Part shown: piece after piece, positions 25,379 through 33,978 of the stretch
How positions within the stretch are numbered: position 1 is the stretch's first letter
Layout of the letters: each line of letters begins with the position of its first letter
Assembly: GCA_964634465.1 (NCBI GenBank)
Contig: CAZWLY010000001.1
Coordinates: 62,001 to 126,000, forward strand
DNA length: 64,000 nucleotides
DNA from: CAZWLY01 sp964634465
GTDB taxonomy: Bacteria > Desulfobacterota > Desulfarculia > G963662305
Direction: 5' to 3'
Notes under the pieces: generated by a model
What the model was told of the DNA's origin: nothing
Databases searched by the model: none
What the model saw: only the letters and a program-made list of their open reading frames with translations
Program-made: the position numbers and the translations under genes

Positions 25379-26530
25379 TTACGGTTCGACCGAATCGATC
25401 CAGACGAACCGGCCGTCCTTGACCTGTAAAATGGGGATCGGCTTGACCGCCGTGTTTCGGATCATGGTGATCGGACCCAGGACGCCGGCCAAGCCCTTGG
25501 TGTCGGCCAATGCGGCGGCGATGGAGCGCGGATCGGCGGCCCCGGCCCGCTCGATGGCGTCCAGGAGGAGGTTGTAGGCGTCGTAGGCCAGGGCCGGAAC
25601 GGGCAACGGCGGCAGGCCGGGATGGGCCTTGGCCAAGGCGGCGATGAAACGCCGGCCGGCGACGGTCCTGACGCCTTCCCGGTCGAGCGGGACGGTTACG
25701 ATCAGACCCTCGGCGGCCGGTCCGGCCAGCCGAATCAACTCCTCGGACCGGGCCGCAGCGGCGGCCAGGATGGGCCGGTTCAAACCTTGATTTCGGGCCT
25801 GACGGGCGATGAGGGCCACCTCCTGGAGCCGGCCGGGGCAGTAGATGATGTCCGGCATCTGGACGGCCAGGTTGTCGAGCAACTCGGTGAAGTCGGCCCG
25901 CCCGGTTCGATATTCCGAGCGGTGGACGATGCGGCCGCCCGACTTCTCGAACTCGGCGACGAAGATCCGGGCCAGCTCGGCGGAAGTCGGGTCCTCGGCG
26001 TCGAGGAGCAGGGCGGCCGACTTGAGGCCCAGTTTCCGCCGGGCGTACCTGGCCGCGGCCGCGGCCTGGAGGCCGGGCTCGAAATCGGCCCAGAAAAGAT
26101 ATCGTTTGGTCTCCACCGCGCCGTCGAGGGGCAGGGGGGTCACCAGCGGCACCCCGGCCGCCTCGGCCGCCATCGCCCCGGACTCGACGCCGGCTTTGGT
26201 CAAGCCGCCGATTACGGCCGCGACCTTGTCCTTGGTTATCAGTTCTTCGACCAGTTTGGCGCCCCGTTGGGGGCGGGACAGGGTGTCCGACAACAGCAGC
26301 CTGACCGGCCGTTCCAAGACCGAGGGTCGATCCTTGCGGGCCAGAAGCAACGCCTTGTAGCCGGCCTGGCCCAGAGCGGCTTGAGCGCCGGTCATGGGGA
26401 AGAAGACGCCGATATCGATCGGTTTGGGCGGGGGCGGCTTGGCCGCCTCGGAGAATCCGATCGGCCCCGGCCAGGCCAGGCCGAGGGCCAAAGCCAGCAA
26501 CAGGGTCAAGATGGCTCGGGACGAGAGCAA
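25379..26530 (-). CDS. ABC transporter substrate-binding protein, Leu/Ile/Val family
   Basis: A periplasmic binding protein of about 383 residues. A signal peptide (ILTLLLALALGLAWPG) precedes the Peripla_BP_6 domain, which opens IDIGVFFPMTGAQAALGQAG and contains VAAVIGGLTKAGVESG and PALAYDAYNLLLDAI. I choose TTG 26530 (GTG 26533 is equivalent) because GGAGG sits just upstream; ATG 26572 lacks one. No permease or ATPase gene is adjacent, so it is an orphan subunit or a ligand sensor. The ligand is unknown. Confidence 0.85.
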   Translation of the reverse strand: MLSSRAILTLLLALALGLAWPGPIGFSEAAKPPPPKPIDIGVFFPMTGAQAALGQAGYKALLLARKDRPSVLERPVRLLLSDTLSRPQRGAKLVEELITKDKVAAVIGGLTKAGVESGAMAAEAAGVPLVTPLPLDGAVETKRYLFWADFEPGLQAAAAARYARRKLGLKSAALLLDAEDPTSAELARIFVAEFEKSGGRIVHRSEYRTGRADFTELLDNLAVQMPDIIYCPGRLQEVALIARQARNQGLNRPILAAAAARSEELIRLAGPAAEGLIVTVPLDREGVRTVAGRRFIAALAKAHPGLPPLPVPALAYDAYNLLLDAIERAGAADPRSIAAALADTKGLAGVLGPITMIRNTAVKPIPILQVKDGRFVWIDSVEP

Positions 26531-26702
26531 CACAACCTCCACACGCTCGAGTGTCGTTCGGCGGGCCGGCATTCGGACACGATAGGCGGCCGAAGGGGGC
26601 TTGTCAAGGCGGCTCGGAGGCCTGCTCGGCCGGCCCAACCTTTGACCGCCCGGAGCGGGTGTGATAACTAATCCTGGTGCCTGTTCGGTGCGGGAGGCCC
26701 GA

Positions 26703-27209
26703 TTGAAGATCCTGGTTCTGGGCGGGGCCAAGAGCGGTAAGAGCACCCTGGCCCTGAAAAAAGCGGAGCAGATGGCCGGAGTGGAGGAGTGGCTCTTCGT
26801 GGCCACGGCCGAGGCCGGCGACGAGGAGATGGCCCGCCGCATCGCCAGACACCGGGCCGAGCGGGACCCCCGCTGGCGGACCATAGAGGAGCCGGTCGAG
26901 GTGGCCGAGATTCTGGACCGGAGCCGAGCCGGCCAGGTGGTCCTGGTCGATTGCCTGACCCTCTGGCTGGCCAACGTCATCTCCGATCCCGACGCCGCCG
27001 AGCGTAAGATCGACCGCCTGGTTGGTTCCGTGGCCGCCTCGGCGGCCCAGGTGGTGTTGGTGGCCAACGAGGTCGGTTTGGGCATCGTTCCGGACAACGC
27101 CCCGACCCGCCTCTACCGCGACCTGGCCGGTTCGTTGAATCAGAAGATGGCCCAGGCGGTGGACGAGGTCTACTTCGTCGCCGCCGGCTTGCCGTTGAAG
27201 TTGAAGTGA
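26703..27209 (+). CDS. cobU: Adenosylcobinamide kinase / adenosylcobinamide-phosphate guanylyltransferase
   Basis: Bifunctional enzyme that phosphorylates adenosylcobinamide and attaches GMP during nucleotide-loop assembly of B12. The 168-residue protein has P-loop GGAKSGKSTLAL, RIARHRAERDPRWRTIEEP, the VDCLTLWLANVI motif and NEVGLGIVPDNAPTRLYRD. TTG 26703 is five bases after GGGAGG and gives the family N-terminus. It is first of cobU-cobT-cobS. I see no cobalamin riboswitch in the short leader. Confidence 0.93.
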   Translation: MKILVLGGAKSGKSTLALKKAEQMAGVEEWLFVATAEAGDEEMARRIARHRAERDPRWRTIEEPVEVAEILDRSRAGQVVLVDCLTLWLANVISDPDAAERKIDRLVGSVAASAAQVVLVANEVGLGIVPDNAPTRLYRDLAGSLNQKMAQAVDEVYFVAAGLPLKLK

Positions 27210-27229
27210 AGATCAAAGGAGATAGTTCA

Positions 27230-28288
27230 TTGAGCAGCCTGAAAGAGACCTTGGACCGGATCACGAACGTCGATCCCGGCCTGCTGGATGAGGCCCAGGC
27301 CAAGCTGGACAACCTGACCAAGCCACCCGGTTCGCTGGGCCGGTTGGAGGAGCTGGCCCGCCAGGCGGTGGCCGTCACCGGCCGGCTCGACCCGGTCGTC
27401 TCGCCCAAGCTGGTCTGCACTTTCGCCGGCGATCACGGCGTGGCGGCCGAGGGCGTGTCGGCCTTTCCCCAGGAGGTCACCGCCCAGATGGTCTACAACT
27501 TCCTGGCCGGCGGGGCGGCGATCAACGTCCTGGCCCGCCACTACGGGGCCGATGTGCGCGTCATCGACGTCGGTGTGGCCGCCGACTTCGGGGCGGTGGA
27601 GGGCCTGATTCAGCGCAAGGTGGCGCCGGGCACGGCCAACATGGCCGCCGGCCCGGCTATGACCAGAGATCAGGCCGAGGCGGCGATCCAGGTCGGGATC
27701 GACATGGCCGATCAGGCCGCGGCCGAGGGCTACAAGTCCCTGGCCACCGGCGAGATGGGCATCGGCAACACCACCCCGGCCACGGCCATCGTGGCCGCCT
27801 TCACCGGCCGGCCGGTCAAGGACCTGACCGGTCGGGGGACGGGTCTCGACGACGCCGGCCTGAAGGCCAAGGTGGCCGTGATCGAGAAGGTCCTGGCGGT
27901 CAACCGGCCCGACCCGGCCGATCCCCTGGACGTTCTGGCCAAGGTGGGCGGCCTGGAGGTGGCGGCCATCGCCGGGCTGTGTCTCGGCGGCGCGGCCAAT
28001 CGGCTGCCGGTGGTCGTCGATGGTTTCATCTCCACCGCCGGGGCGCTTTGCGCGGTCAAGCTCTGCCCGGCCGCGGCCGACTACCTCATCGCCTCGCACA
28101 AGTCGGTCGAGATCGGTCATCAGGCCGCCCTGGACGAGATGGGTCTCAAGCCGCTGATCGATCTGGACCTCCGCCTGGGCGAAGGCACCGGCGCGGCCAT
28201 CGGCCTGTCGCTTCTGGAGGCGTCGGTCAAGATCTTGACCGAGATGGCCACCTTTGAATCGGCCGGCGTGACCGGAGAGATGGCTTGA
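27230..28288 (+). CDS. cobT: Nicotinate-nucleotide-dimethylbenzimidazole phosphoribosyltransferase
   Basis: Activates the lower base of cobamides by making alpha-ribazole phosphate. The 352-residue protein shows KLDNLTKPPGSLGRLEELA, FAGDHGVAAEGVSAFPQEVT, GEMGIGNTTPATAIVA, GRGTGLDDAGL and the catalytic Glu region near the end (HLRLGEGTGAA-like DLRLGEGTGAA). TTG 27230, eight bases after AAGGAG, gives the usual N-terminus; GTG 27206 is an alternative. It overlaps cobS by four bases (TTGA). Confidence 0.95.
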   Translation: MSSLKETLDRITNVDPGLLDEAQAKLDNLTKPPGSLGRLEELARQAVAVTGRLDPVVSPKLVCTFAGDHGVAAEGVSAFPQEVTAQMVYNFLAGGAAINVLARHYGADVRVIDVGVAADFGAVEGLIQRKVAPGTANMAAGPAMTRDQAEAAIQVGIDMADQAAAEGYKSLATGEMGIGNTTPATAIVAAFTGRPVKDLTGRGTGLDDAGLKAKVAVIEKVLAVNRPDPADPLDVLAKVGGLEVAAIAGLCLGGAANRLPVVVDGFISTAGALCAVKLCPAAADYLIASHKSVEIGHQAALDEMGLKPLIDLDLRLGEGTGAAIGLSLLEASVKILTEMATFESAGVTGEMA

Positions 28289-29037
28289 GCACTCTCGTCC
28301 GACGCTTGATCCTGGCCCTCCAGTTTTTGACCGTGGCCGCCGTCCGGCCGGGGCTTCGGGCCAGGGAGCGGGATCTGGCCGGATCGATGGTCTTCTTTCC
28401 GCTCATCGGTCTGGTCCTGGGCGCGGCCCTGGCCGCGGCCAGGCGGTGGCCGCTGGCCGTCTTTCCGCCGGTCCTGGCCGACGCCCTGGCGGTGGTGTTG
28501 ATGCTGGTCTTTACCCGGGGACTGCACTTAGAGGGCGTGGCCGACTCGGCCGACGGACTGATCGGCGGCCTCGATCGGGACAAGGCCCTGGCGGTGATGA
28601 AGGACCCGCGCAGCGGCGCCTTCGCCGTGATCGCCGTGGTCGCGGTGCTGCTGATCAAGTGGGCCGGGTTGATGAGCCTGACGCCGGGCTTGAAGGTGAC
28701 CGCGCTCGTTCTCATGCCGGTCGCCGGCCGGTGGGCCATGGTCGCCGCCACCTGGGGCGCGCCCTACGCTCGGGCCGAGGGAGGCCTGGGCCAACCCTTT
28801 GTCGAGGGGTTGAAATCCTGGGAAGTCGCCGTCGCCGGGTTGTCCGCCCTGGCCTTCGGCGTCCTGGCCTCGGGCGCGATGGGCGGGCTGATCATGCTCG
28901 GCGCGGCCGTCTGGGCCTGGCTGGCCAGGCTGTATCTCAAACGCCGGCTGGGCGGGGTGACCGGCGACATCATCGGCGCCGTGGGCGAGACGGCCGAGGT
29001 CGGCTCGCTTCTGGCCCTGGCCGCGCTGGGGGTGTGA
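28285..29037 (+). CDS. cobS: Adenosylcobinamide-GDP ribazoletransferase (cobalamin synthase)
   Basis: Polytopic membrane enzyme joining adenosylcobinamide-GDP to alpha-ribazole. The 250 residues show LILALQFLTVAAV at the N-terminus, the metal-binding motif GLHLEGVADSADGLIGG followed by MKDPRSGAFAV, and PVAGRWAMVAA. TTG 28285 overlaps the cobT stop. Downstream B12-dependent enzymes are not in the window, but the methyl branch represented by metV/metF normally uses corrinoid methyl carriers (established knowledge). Confidence 0.93.
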   Translation: MSTLVRRLILALQFLTVAAVRPGLRARERDLAGSMVFFPLIGLVLGAALAAARRWPLAVFPPVLADALAVVLMLVFTRGLHLEGVADSADGLIGGLDRDKALAVMKDPRSGAFAVIAVVAVLLIKWAGLMSLTPGLKVTALVLMPVAGRWAMVAATWGAPYARAEGGLGQPFVEGLKSWEVAVAGLSALAFGVLASGAMGGLIMLGAAVWAWLARLYLKRRLGGVTGDIIGAVGETAEVGSLLALAALGV

Positions 29038-29038
29038 A

Positions 29039-29803
29039 GTGGTCTCCGACGCCCACGCCCATCTCGACCCGATCCAGTACCCGACGGGCCTTGACGAAGT
29101 CATCGCCCGGGCCAAGTCGGCCGGGCTGAAGTGGGTCATCAACGTGGCCATGCTCTCCGACGGAGCCGAGCAGGCCCTGGCCGTCACCGCCGAACACGAC
29201 TTCATGCGGGCCGTCGTCGGCTGTCATCCCCACGACGCCAAGCGCTTCGACGAGAAGATGCTCGGCCGGCTCGAGGAGCTGGCCGCTCGAGCCGAGGTGG
29301 TCGGCATCGGCGAGATCGGGCTGGACTTCTACCGCGACCACTCGCCCCGCCCGGCTCAGGAGGAGGCCTTGGCCGCCCAGCTCGATCTGGCCCGGCGACT
29401 CGATCTGCCGGTGATCATCCACGATCGTGAGGCCCATGAGCGGACCCTGGAGATAATCCGGGCCGCCGGCGAGACGGCCGGCATGTTCCACTGCTTTTCC
29501 GGCGATGTCGGGCTGGCCCGCCGGGTGTTGGACCTGGGCTTCTTCATCTCCGTCCCCGGCGTTGTCACCTTCCCCAAGGCCGAGGCGCTCCGCCAGGTGG
29601 TCGCCTTCACCCCACTGGAGCGTCTTCTGGTCGAGACCGACTGCCCGTTTCTGGCCCCGGTCCCCTTTCGGGGCCGGCGCAACGAGCCGGCCTACGTCGT
29701 CGAAACGGCCAAAAAGACGGCCGAAATCAAGGGCGTGAGTTACGATGAGCTCGCCGCCCAGACCACGGCCAACCTGGAGGCCTTGTTCGGGCTGGAGGGC
29801 TGA
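29039..29803 (+). CDS. tatD: TatD family metal-dependent deoxyribonuclease
   Basis: TIM-barrel hydrolase of 254 residues. The metal ligands are visible: the N-terminal SDAHAHLD, VGIGEIGLDFYRD, VIIHDREAHERT, GMFHCFSGD and LVETDCPFLAP. TatD proteins are 3'-5' exonucleases involved in DNA repair and RNA turnover. GTG 29039 follows the cobS stop by one base, so it is probably co-transcribed with the cobalamin genes without a functional link. Confidence 0.93.
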   Translation: MVSDAHAHLDPIQYPTGLDEVIARAKSAGLKWVINVAMLSDGAEQALAVTAEHDFMRAVVGCHPHDAKRFDEKMLGRLEELAARAEVVGIGEIGLDFYRDHSPRPAQEEALAAQLDLARRLDLPVIIHDREAHERTLEIIRAAGETAGMFHCFSGDVGLARRVLDLGFFISVPGVVTFPKAEALRQVVAFTPLERLLVETDCPFLAPVPFRGRRNEPAYVVETAKKTAEIKGVSYDELAAQTTANLEALFGLEG

Positions 29804-30435
29804 TGGCGACCGATTTCATCCTGGCCTCCACTTCGCCCCGCCGGCGGGAGTTGCTTCGCCAAGCCGGGTTTTCGTTTGAGATCGTCGCCCCGCCGGCGGA
29901 CGACGATCCGGCCGCCAACGGCCATCTCCCGCCCGGCGAGGTGGCCGCGACCCTGGCCCGGGAGAAGGCCGAATCGGCGGCCGAAATCCGGCCCGGCCGG
30001 GTCGTTTTGGCCGCCGACACCATCGTCGTCATCGACGGCCGGGTTTTGGGCAAGCCGGCCGATCTGGGCGAGGCTCGGAAGATGCTCGAGACGCTCTCCG
30101 GCCGGACCCATACCGTCCTGACCGCCTTCACCGTCATCCGCCCGGCCGGGCCGCCGATTCACGGCCTGGCCTCGACCGAGGTCGAGTTCCGCCGGCTCAG
30201 GCCCGAGGAGATCGAGGCCTACCTGGCCGGCGGCTCGCCTCTGGACAAGGCCGGGGCCTACGGCATCCAGGACTTGGGGGGCGGGTTGGTCAAGGCGGTT
30301 CGCGGTTCCTACACCAACGTCGTCGGTCTGCCTCTGGCCGAAGTTATCGAAGCCTTGGCCGAGGCCGGAGTGGTCAGTCGCCAGGTCAAAAACCCGGAGG
30401 AAGACATTGAGCCGGATAGCCTCAAGATTGGCTGA
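29803..30435 (+). CDS. maf: Maf family nucleotide pyrophosphatase
   Basis: A 210-residue Maf/YceF-type nucleoside triphosphate pyrophosphatase with the N-terminal LASTSPRRRELLRQAGF, VLAADTIVVIDGRVLGKP, LSGRTHTVLTAF, GSPLDKAGAYGIQDLG and SYTNVVGLPL. Members hydrolyse dTTP/UTP or methylated nucleotides as house-cleaning enzymes. ATG 29803 overlaps the tatD stop (TGATG), and the 3' end overlaps yggS by 29 bases. Confidence 0.94.
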   Translation: MATDFILASTSPRRRELLRQAGFSFEIVAPPADDDPAANGHLPPGEVAATLAREKAESAAEIRPGRVVLAADTIVVIDGRVLGKPADLGEARKMLETLSGRTHTVLTAFTVIRPAGPPIHGLASTEVEFRRLRPEEIEAYLAGGSPLDKAGAYGIQDLGGGLVKAVRGSYTNVVGLPLAEVIEALAEAGVVSRQVKNPEEDIEPDSLKIG

Positions 30436-31102
30436 ACTGAAACGTCGGATCGAACAGGCCGCCGAGCGGGCCGGCCGCGATCCCGCCGCGGTCCGGCTGG
30501 TGGCGGTATCCAAGACCTTTCCCGCCCCGGCGGTGCGGGAAGCGGCCCAGGCCGGTCACGGAATCTTCGGCGAGAACTACGTCCAGGAGGCTCGGGCCAA
30601 GATGGCCGAGCTGGCCGATCTGGACCTCGAGTGGCACTTCATTGGCCGGTTGCAGTCCAACAAGGCCAAGGACGTGATTCACGGTTACGCCTTGATCCAC
30701 TCGGTCGATCGGCTCAAGCTCGCCAACCGCCTGGACCGCCTGGCCGGCGAGGCCGGCCGAAAGGTGAACGTGCTCATCCAGGTCAACCTGGCCGGGGAGG
30801 AGACCAAAGGCGGGACGAGCGCGGCCGAGGCCATCGAGCTGATAAGGACCGTGGCCGGCCTCGACAACCTGGCCGTGCTGGGTTTGATGACCATGCCGCC
30901 CTTCTTCGACCAGCCGGAGAAGGTCCGGCCCTACTTCGCCCAACTGCGCCGGCTGGCCGAGGAGGCCCGCCAGAAGACCGGCTTGCCCCTGCCCGAGCTG
31001 TCCATGGGCATGTCCGGCGACTTCGAGGCGGCCATCGAAGAGGGGGCGAGCCTGATTCGGGTCGGTACGGCCATCTTCGGCGAACGGGACTACGGCCGAT
31101 AA
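30407..31102 (+). CDS. yggS: YggS family PLP-binding homeostasis protein
   Basis: A 231-residue fold-III PLP protein. It has the lysine in LVAVSKTFPAPAVREA, FGENYVQEARAKM, WHFIGRLQSNKAK, LIQVNLAGEETKGG, LGLMTMPPF and LSMGMSGDFEAAIEEG plus VRVGTAIFG-like IRVGTAIFGERDYG. It buffers free PLP and affects amino-acid pools. TTG 30407 has GGAGG upstream inside maf. It is the last gene of the rightward cluster; rlmB converges on it. Confidence 0.94.
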   Translation: MSRIASRLAELKRRIEQAAERAGRDPAAVRLVAVSKTFPAPAVREAAQAGHGIFGENYVQEARAKMAELADLDLEWHFIGRLQSNKAKDVIHGYALIHSVDRLKLANRLDRLAGEAGRKVNVLIQVNLAGEETKGGTSAAEAIELIRTVAGLDNLAVLGLMTMPPFFDQPEKVRPYFAQLRRLAEEARQKTGLPLPELSMGMSGDFEAAIEEGASLIRVGTAIFGERDYGR

Positions 31103-31178
31103 CGGCCCGTTCCGACCGCCGCCGGCAAGCCGAAGGTCGGCCGAGCAAAGGGAAAGCGGCGGCCGCCGGGGCTGGAGC

Positions 31179-31916
31179 TCAGGCGTCCTGTTTCAGCCTC
31201 CGCCGCCTGAGCTCGAAGAGCACCGCCGCCGCCGCGGCCGAGGCGTTGAGGCTGTCCACCCCGCCGGCCAAGGGCAGGTTGACCGCGAAATCGCACTTTT
31301 CCATCAGCGCCCGGCCGACCCCCCTGCCTTCGGCCCCGAAGACCACCGCCAGCGGTCGCGGCGGGTCGGTGAGGTCGTAGAGAGAATCGGGCGCGCTCGG
31401 GCCGGTTCCCAACAGCCAATAGCCGGCCTCTTTCAGCTTCACCGCCGCCTGGTTGAGATTGGTCGTCCGGACCACCGGCAGGTGCTCCAGGGCCCCGGCC
31501 GAGGCCTTGACCGCGACGGGGGTCACCCCGGCCGCCCGATCCTTGGGGATGATGATCGCCCCGGCCCCGGCGGCGAGCGCCGTCCGGGCGATGGCCCCCA
31601 GGTTGCGCGGGTCCTGGATGCCGTCCAGGATGACCACCAACTCCACGCCGGGCATGTCCAGAAGATCATCGAGCGACCGATAGGCGAACCGGCCGACCCT
31701 GGCCACGACGCCCTGGTGGGCCTTGGTTCCGGCCAGCCTGGTCAGCTCTTCCTTGGGGCGGTAGCGGATCCTGGCGCCTCCGGCTCGGGCCAGGGCCAGG
31801 ATGTCCTTGAGGCGGTTGGGCTTGCGCCCTTTGGCCAGGGTCAGCTCGTCCACCCTCTCCCGGCCGGCGCGCAGAAGCTCCAGGACCGGGTTTATGCCGT
31901 AGACGATTCGGCTCAT
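31179..31916 (-). CDS. rlmB: 23S rRNA 2'-O-methyltransferase, RlmB/TrmH family
   Basis: A 245-residue SpoU (SPOUT) methyltransferase with an N-terminal substrate-binding domain (IVYGINPVLELLRAG). The knotted catalytic part shows motif 1 LDGIQDPRNLGAIARTA, motif 2 VFGAEGRGVGRAL and motif 3 LPLAGGVDSLNASAAAAA. It likely methylates G2251 of 23S rRNA as RlmB, though other TrmH substrates are possible. ATG 31916 overlaps the gmk stop (ATGA). Confidence 0.92.
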   Translation of the reverse strand: MSRIVYGINPVLELLRAGRERVDELTLAKGRKPNRLKDILALARAGGARIRYRPKEELTRLAGTKAHQGVVARVGRFAYRSLDDLLDMPGVELVVILDGIQDPRNLGAIARTALAAGAGAIIIPKDRAAGVTPVAVKASAGALEHLPVVRTTNLNQAAVKLKEAGYWLLGTGPSAPDSLYDLTDPPRPLAVVFGAEGRGVGRALMEKCDFAVNLPLAGGVDSLNASAAAAAVLFELRRRRLKQDA

Positions 31917-32557
31917 CTCTCTTCGGAAAGAATGGCTTCCAGCAGCTCGATCCGACTGGGCAGGCCGACCCTGGTGGCGATGATCACCGCCCGAAGCTCC
32001 TGATAGGCGGTTTCGAGGTCGTCGTTGATGATGATGTAGTCGTAGCCGAGCCTCAAGTTCTTGCCGTCGCCCATGGCCATCCGGGCCAGCTTGGCCAGTT
32101 CGTACTTGGCGCGATTGAGGCGTTCCTCGGCGGCCGCCCCGGACTCGGTGGCCCGATTGGTGAGGCGGCGCTCCAGCTCGGCCAGGGAAGGGGGGGCGAT
32201 GAGGACATAGACCGCTTCGCCGAAGCGGCCTCTCAGTTGCTCCACCCCCTCGACCTCGACGTCGATGACGAGGTCCCGGCCCGAGGCCAGGGTCTCCTCG
32301 ACGAACCTGGCCGGGGTGCCGTAGCGGTGGCCGTAGAACTCGGCCCACTCGGCCAGCTCGCCGGCCTCGATCATCCGGTCGAACTCGTTGCGGCTGACGA
32401 AGAAGTAGTCCCGGCCGTCGACTTCGCCCGGTCGGGGGGGGCGGGTGGTGGCCGAGACCGAATAGGCCAGGTCGCCGAACTCGTCGAATAGCATCCGCTC
32501 CAGGGTCGATTTGCCCACCCCGGACGGGCCGGCGATGATGAACAGGTGGCCCGGCAT
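31913..32557 (-). CDS. gmk: Guanylate kinase
   Basis: Phosphorylates GMP to GDP. The 214-residue protein has P-loop IAGPSGVGKSTLERML, the GMP-binding SVSATTRPPRPGEVDGRDYFF, FYGHRYGTP and IDVEVEGVEQLR, and a C-terminal YDYIIINDDLETAYQEL. It lies in a conserved yicC-remA-gmk order. It overlaps rlmB by four bases. Confidence 0.95.
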   Translation of the reverse strand: MPGHLFIIAGPSGVGKSTLERMLFDEFGDLAYSVSATTRPPRPGEVDGRDYFFVSRNEFDRMIEAGELAEWAEFYGHRYGTPARFVEETLASGRDLVIDVEVEGVEQLRGRFGEAVYVLIAPPSLAELERRLTNRATESGAAAEERLNRAKYELAKLARMAMGDGKNLRLGYDYIIINDDLETAYQELRAVIIATRVGLPSRIELLEAILSEER

Positions 32558-32559
32558 CT

Positions 32560-32823
32560 TCAGACTTCCGCCCGTCCGCCCAGGGCGGCGAAGCGCTGGG
32601 ACAGGGTTTCGGCCACCACCGGCGAGAGAATGACGTGATTGGAGTCGGTTACGATCAGGGAGCGGGTCTTGCGGCCGTGGGTGGCGTCGATCAGCCGATC
32701 CGAATCCCTGGCGTCGGCCCTAAGCCGGCGCATGGGTGCGTTGTCCGGGTTGACCACGGCGACGATGCGATCGGCCGGGACGAAGTTGCCGAAGCCGACG
32801 TTTATCATCCCCCGCTGGGCCAT
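32560..32823 (-). CDS. remA: RemA/DUF370 family DNA-binding regulator
   Basis: An 87-residue protein with the family core MINVGFGNFVPADRIVAVV, ATHGRKTRSLIVTDSNHVIL and SPVVAETLSQR. In Bacillus RemA is a ring-forming transcriptional activator of matrix genes; the function in Gram-negatives is unknown. I start at ATG 32823 behind AGGAGGTGA; an ATG 18 bases upstream is less likely. It lies two bases before gmk and is presumably translationally linked. Confidence 0.9.
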   Translation of the reverse strand: MAQRGMINVGFGNFVPADRIVAVVNPDNAPMRRLRADARDSDRLIDATHGRKTRSLIVTDSNHVILSPVVAETLSQRFAALGGRAEV

Positions 32824-32851
32824 TCGCTCACCTCCTCTCAAGCGATTCGAT

Positions 32852-33724
32852 TCACTCGATATTCTGGATCTGCTCCCGAATCTTTTCCTGCTCGGCCTTG
32901 GCCTCGATGATCTCCCGGCTGATGTCGGCGTCGGCCGATTTGGAGCCGATGGTGTTCAACTCCCGAAGAATCTCTTGGGCCAGGAAGTCGAGCTTGCGGC
33001 CGATGCTGCCGCCTTGGTCCATTATAGTCCGAAACTGGTCCAGGTGTGATCTCAACCTGACCAGCTCCTCGGTGACGTCGGACTTGTCGGCCAGGATGGC
33101 CGTCTCCTGGGCCAGCCGGTCGGGGTCGATCTCCTGGTCGATCAGGCTCTCCACCCGCTCCCTGATCCGCTCTTGGGCCGCGGCCGTGAGTTCGGGCGCC
33201 GCCTTTTCGATCCGCCCCACCACGGCCTCGATGGCCTCGATCCGCTCGAGGATATCGGTTGTCAAGCGTTCGCCTTCGCTGCGGCGCATGGCCAAGAGGC
33301 CGTCCAGGGCCTTTTCGGCCGCCTCGGCCAAAACCGGCCAGACGGCCTCGACCTCGGGCGTCTCGTCGCTCAACCCGATCACCTCCCGGAAACCGGCCAC
33401 CAGCTCGAGCTCGGGTTCGCCGGCGAGGCCGAGCTCCTCTTTGAGCTCGTCCAGGGCGTCCAAGTACTGCCTGGCCAGGGCCAGGTTGACCCTCAATCGC
33501 CGCCAGGGCGGCTCGCCCTCCAGGCGAACGAAGACCTCGAGCCTGCCCCTGGCGATTCGCTCGGCGACCAGCTTTTTGAGCGGTTCCTCCAAGGCCAGAA
33601 GCGAGCGCGGCAGTTTGACGATGATTTCGCGGAAGCGGTTGTTCACCGCTCGGATCTCCACCTTGAAGGCCGACTCTCCGGCGGCGGCCGCGCCCTGTCC
33701 GAAACCGGTCATGCTATGTATCAT
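32852..33724 (-). CDS. yicC: YicC family endoribonuclease-like protein
   Basis: A 290-residue protein starting MIHSMTGFGQG, the universal YicC N-terminus. It has KVEIRAVNNRFREIIVKLPR, a helical middle, and the C-terminal GSIGRKLDFLAQEILRELNT plus IGSKSADADISREIIEAKAEQEKIREQIQNIE region (a conserved DUF1732 ending). YicC has been described as an endoribonuclease affecting small-RNA stability. ATG 33724 follows GGGGAG; a longer frame is unsupported. First gene of the yicC-remA-gmk-rlmB operon. Confidence 0.92.
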   Translation of the reverse strand: MIHSMTGFGQGAAAAGESAFKVEIRAVNNRFREIIVKLPRSLLALEEPLKKLVAERIARGRLEVFVRLEGEPPWRRLRVNLALARQYLDALDELKEELGLAGEPELELVAGFREVIGLSDETPEVEAVWPVLAEAAEKALDGLLAMRRSEGERLTTDILERIEAIEAVVGRIEKAAPELTAAAQERIRERVESLIDQEIDPDRLAQETAILADKSDVTEELVRLRSHLDQFRTIMDQGGSIGRKLDFLAQEILRELNTIGSKSADADISREIIEAKAEQEKIREQIQNIE

Positions 33725-33773
33725 CACTGCTCCCCGTCCCGACTTCCGACCCGCCGCCGGGCGGGCGTTTTGG

Positions 33774-33802
33774 AGCATAGGTAAAATCACCGGCCGGGTC
33801 AA
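33774..33802 (-). promoter_or_regulatory. Promoter for the yicC operon
   Basis: On the minus strand TTGACC (33802-33797), 17-base spacer, TATGCT (33779-33774), about 45 bases before the yicC start. Confidence 0.5.
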
Positions 33803-33850
33803 GGCCGGGACCGAGATAAGATTTGCCCTAAATGGACCCACCGGGTAAAA

Positions 33851-33904
33851 TGGGGCCATGAATCAGTCCGGGGCCGTCGTTTGAAAATCGGCGGAATGGC
33901 CCCA
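33851..33904 (+). other. Nine-base inverted repeat upstream of the rpoH-like gene
   Basis: TGGGGCCAT (33851-33859) and ATGGCCCCA (33896-33904) are perfectly complementary with a 36-base spacer that itself holds a shorter GCCG/CGGC pair. It lies 75 bases before GTG 33979, in the divergent yicC/rpoH region. It could be an operator or a leader-RNA structure. I could not place a convincing promoter for the sigma-factor gene. Confidence 0.45.
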
Positions 33905-33978
33905 AGGGTGTAGTTTGTCCTCGGCGGACGGACGTAAACAGTTTCGCCGTAGTGATCAAGGGAATTTGACGACCCAAG

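Noticed and set aside
26573..26702. Cobalamin riboswitch before cobU
   Set aside because: The gap is only 130 bases and I could not find the conserved B12-box pattern or the multi-helix layout; only a GGTGC-like fragment is present.
33851..33904. ROSE-like RNA thermometer for rpoH
   Set aside because: The inverted repeat does not cover the ribosome site and lacks the characteristic short U-rich anti-Shine-Dalgarno pairing, so a thermometer is not supported.
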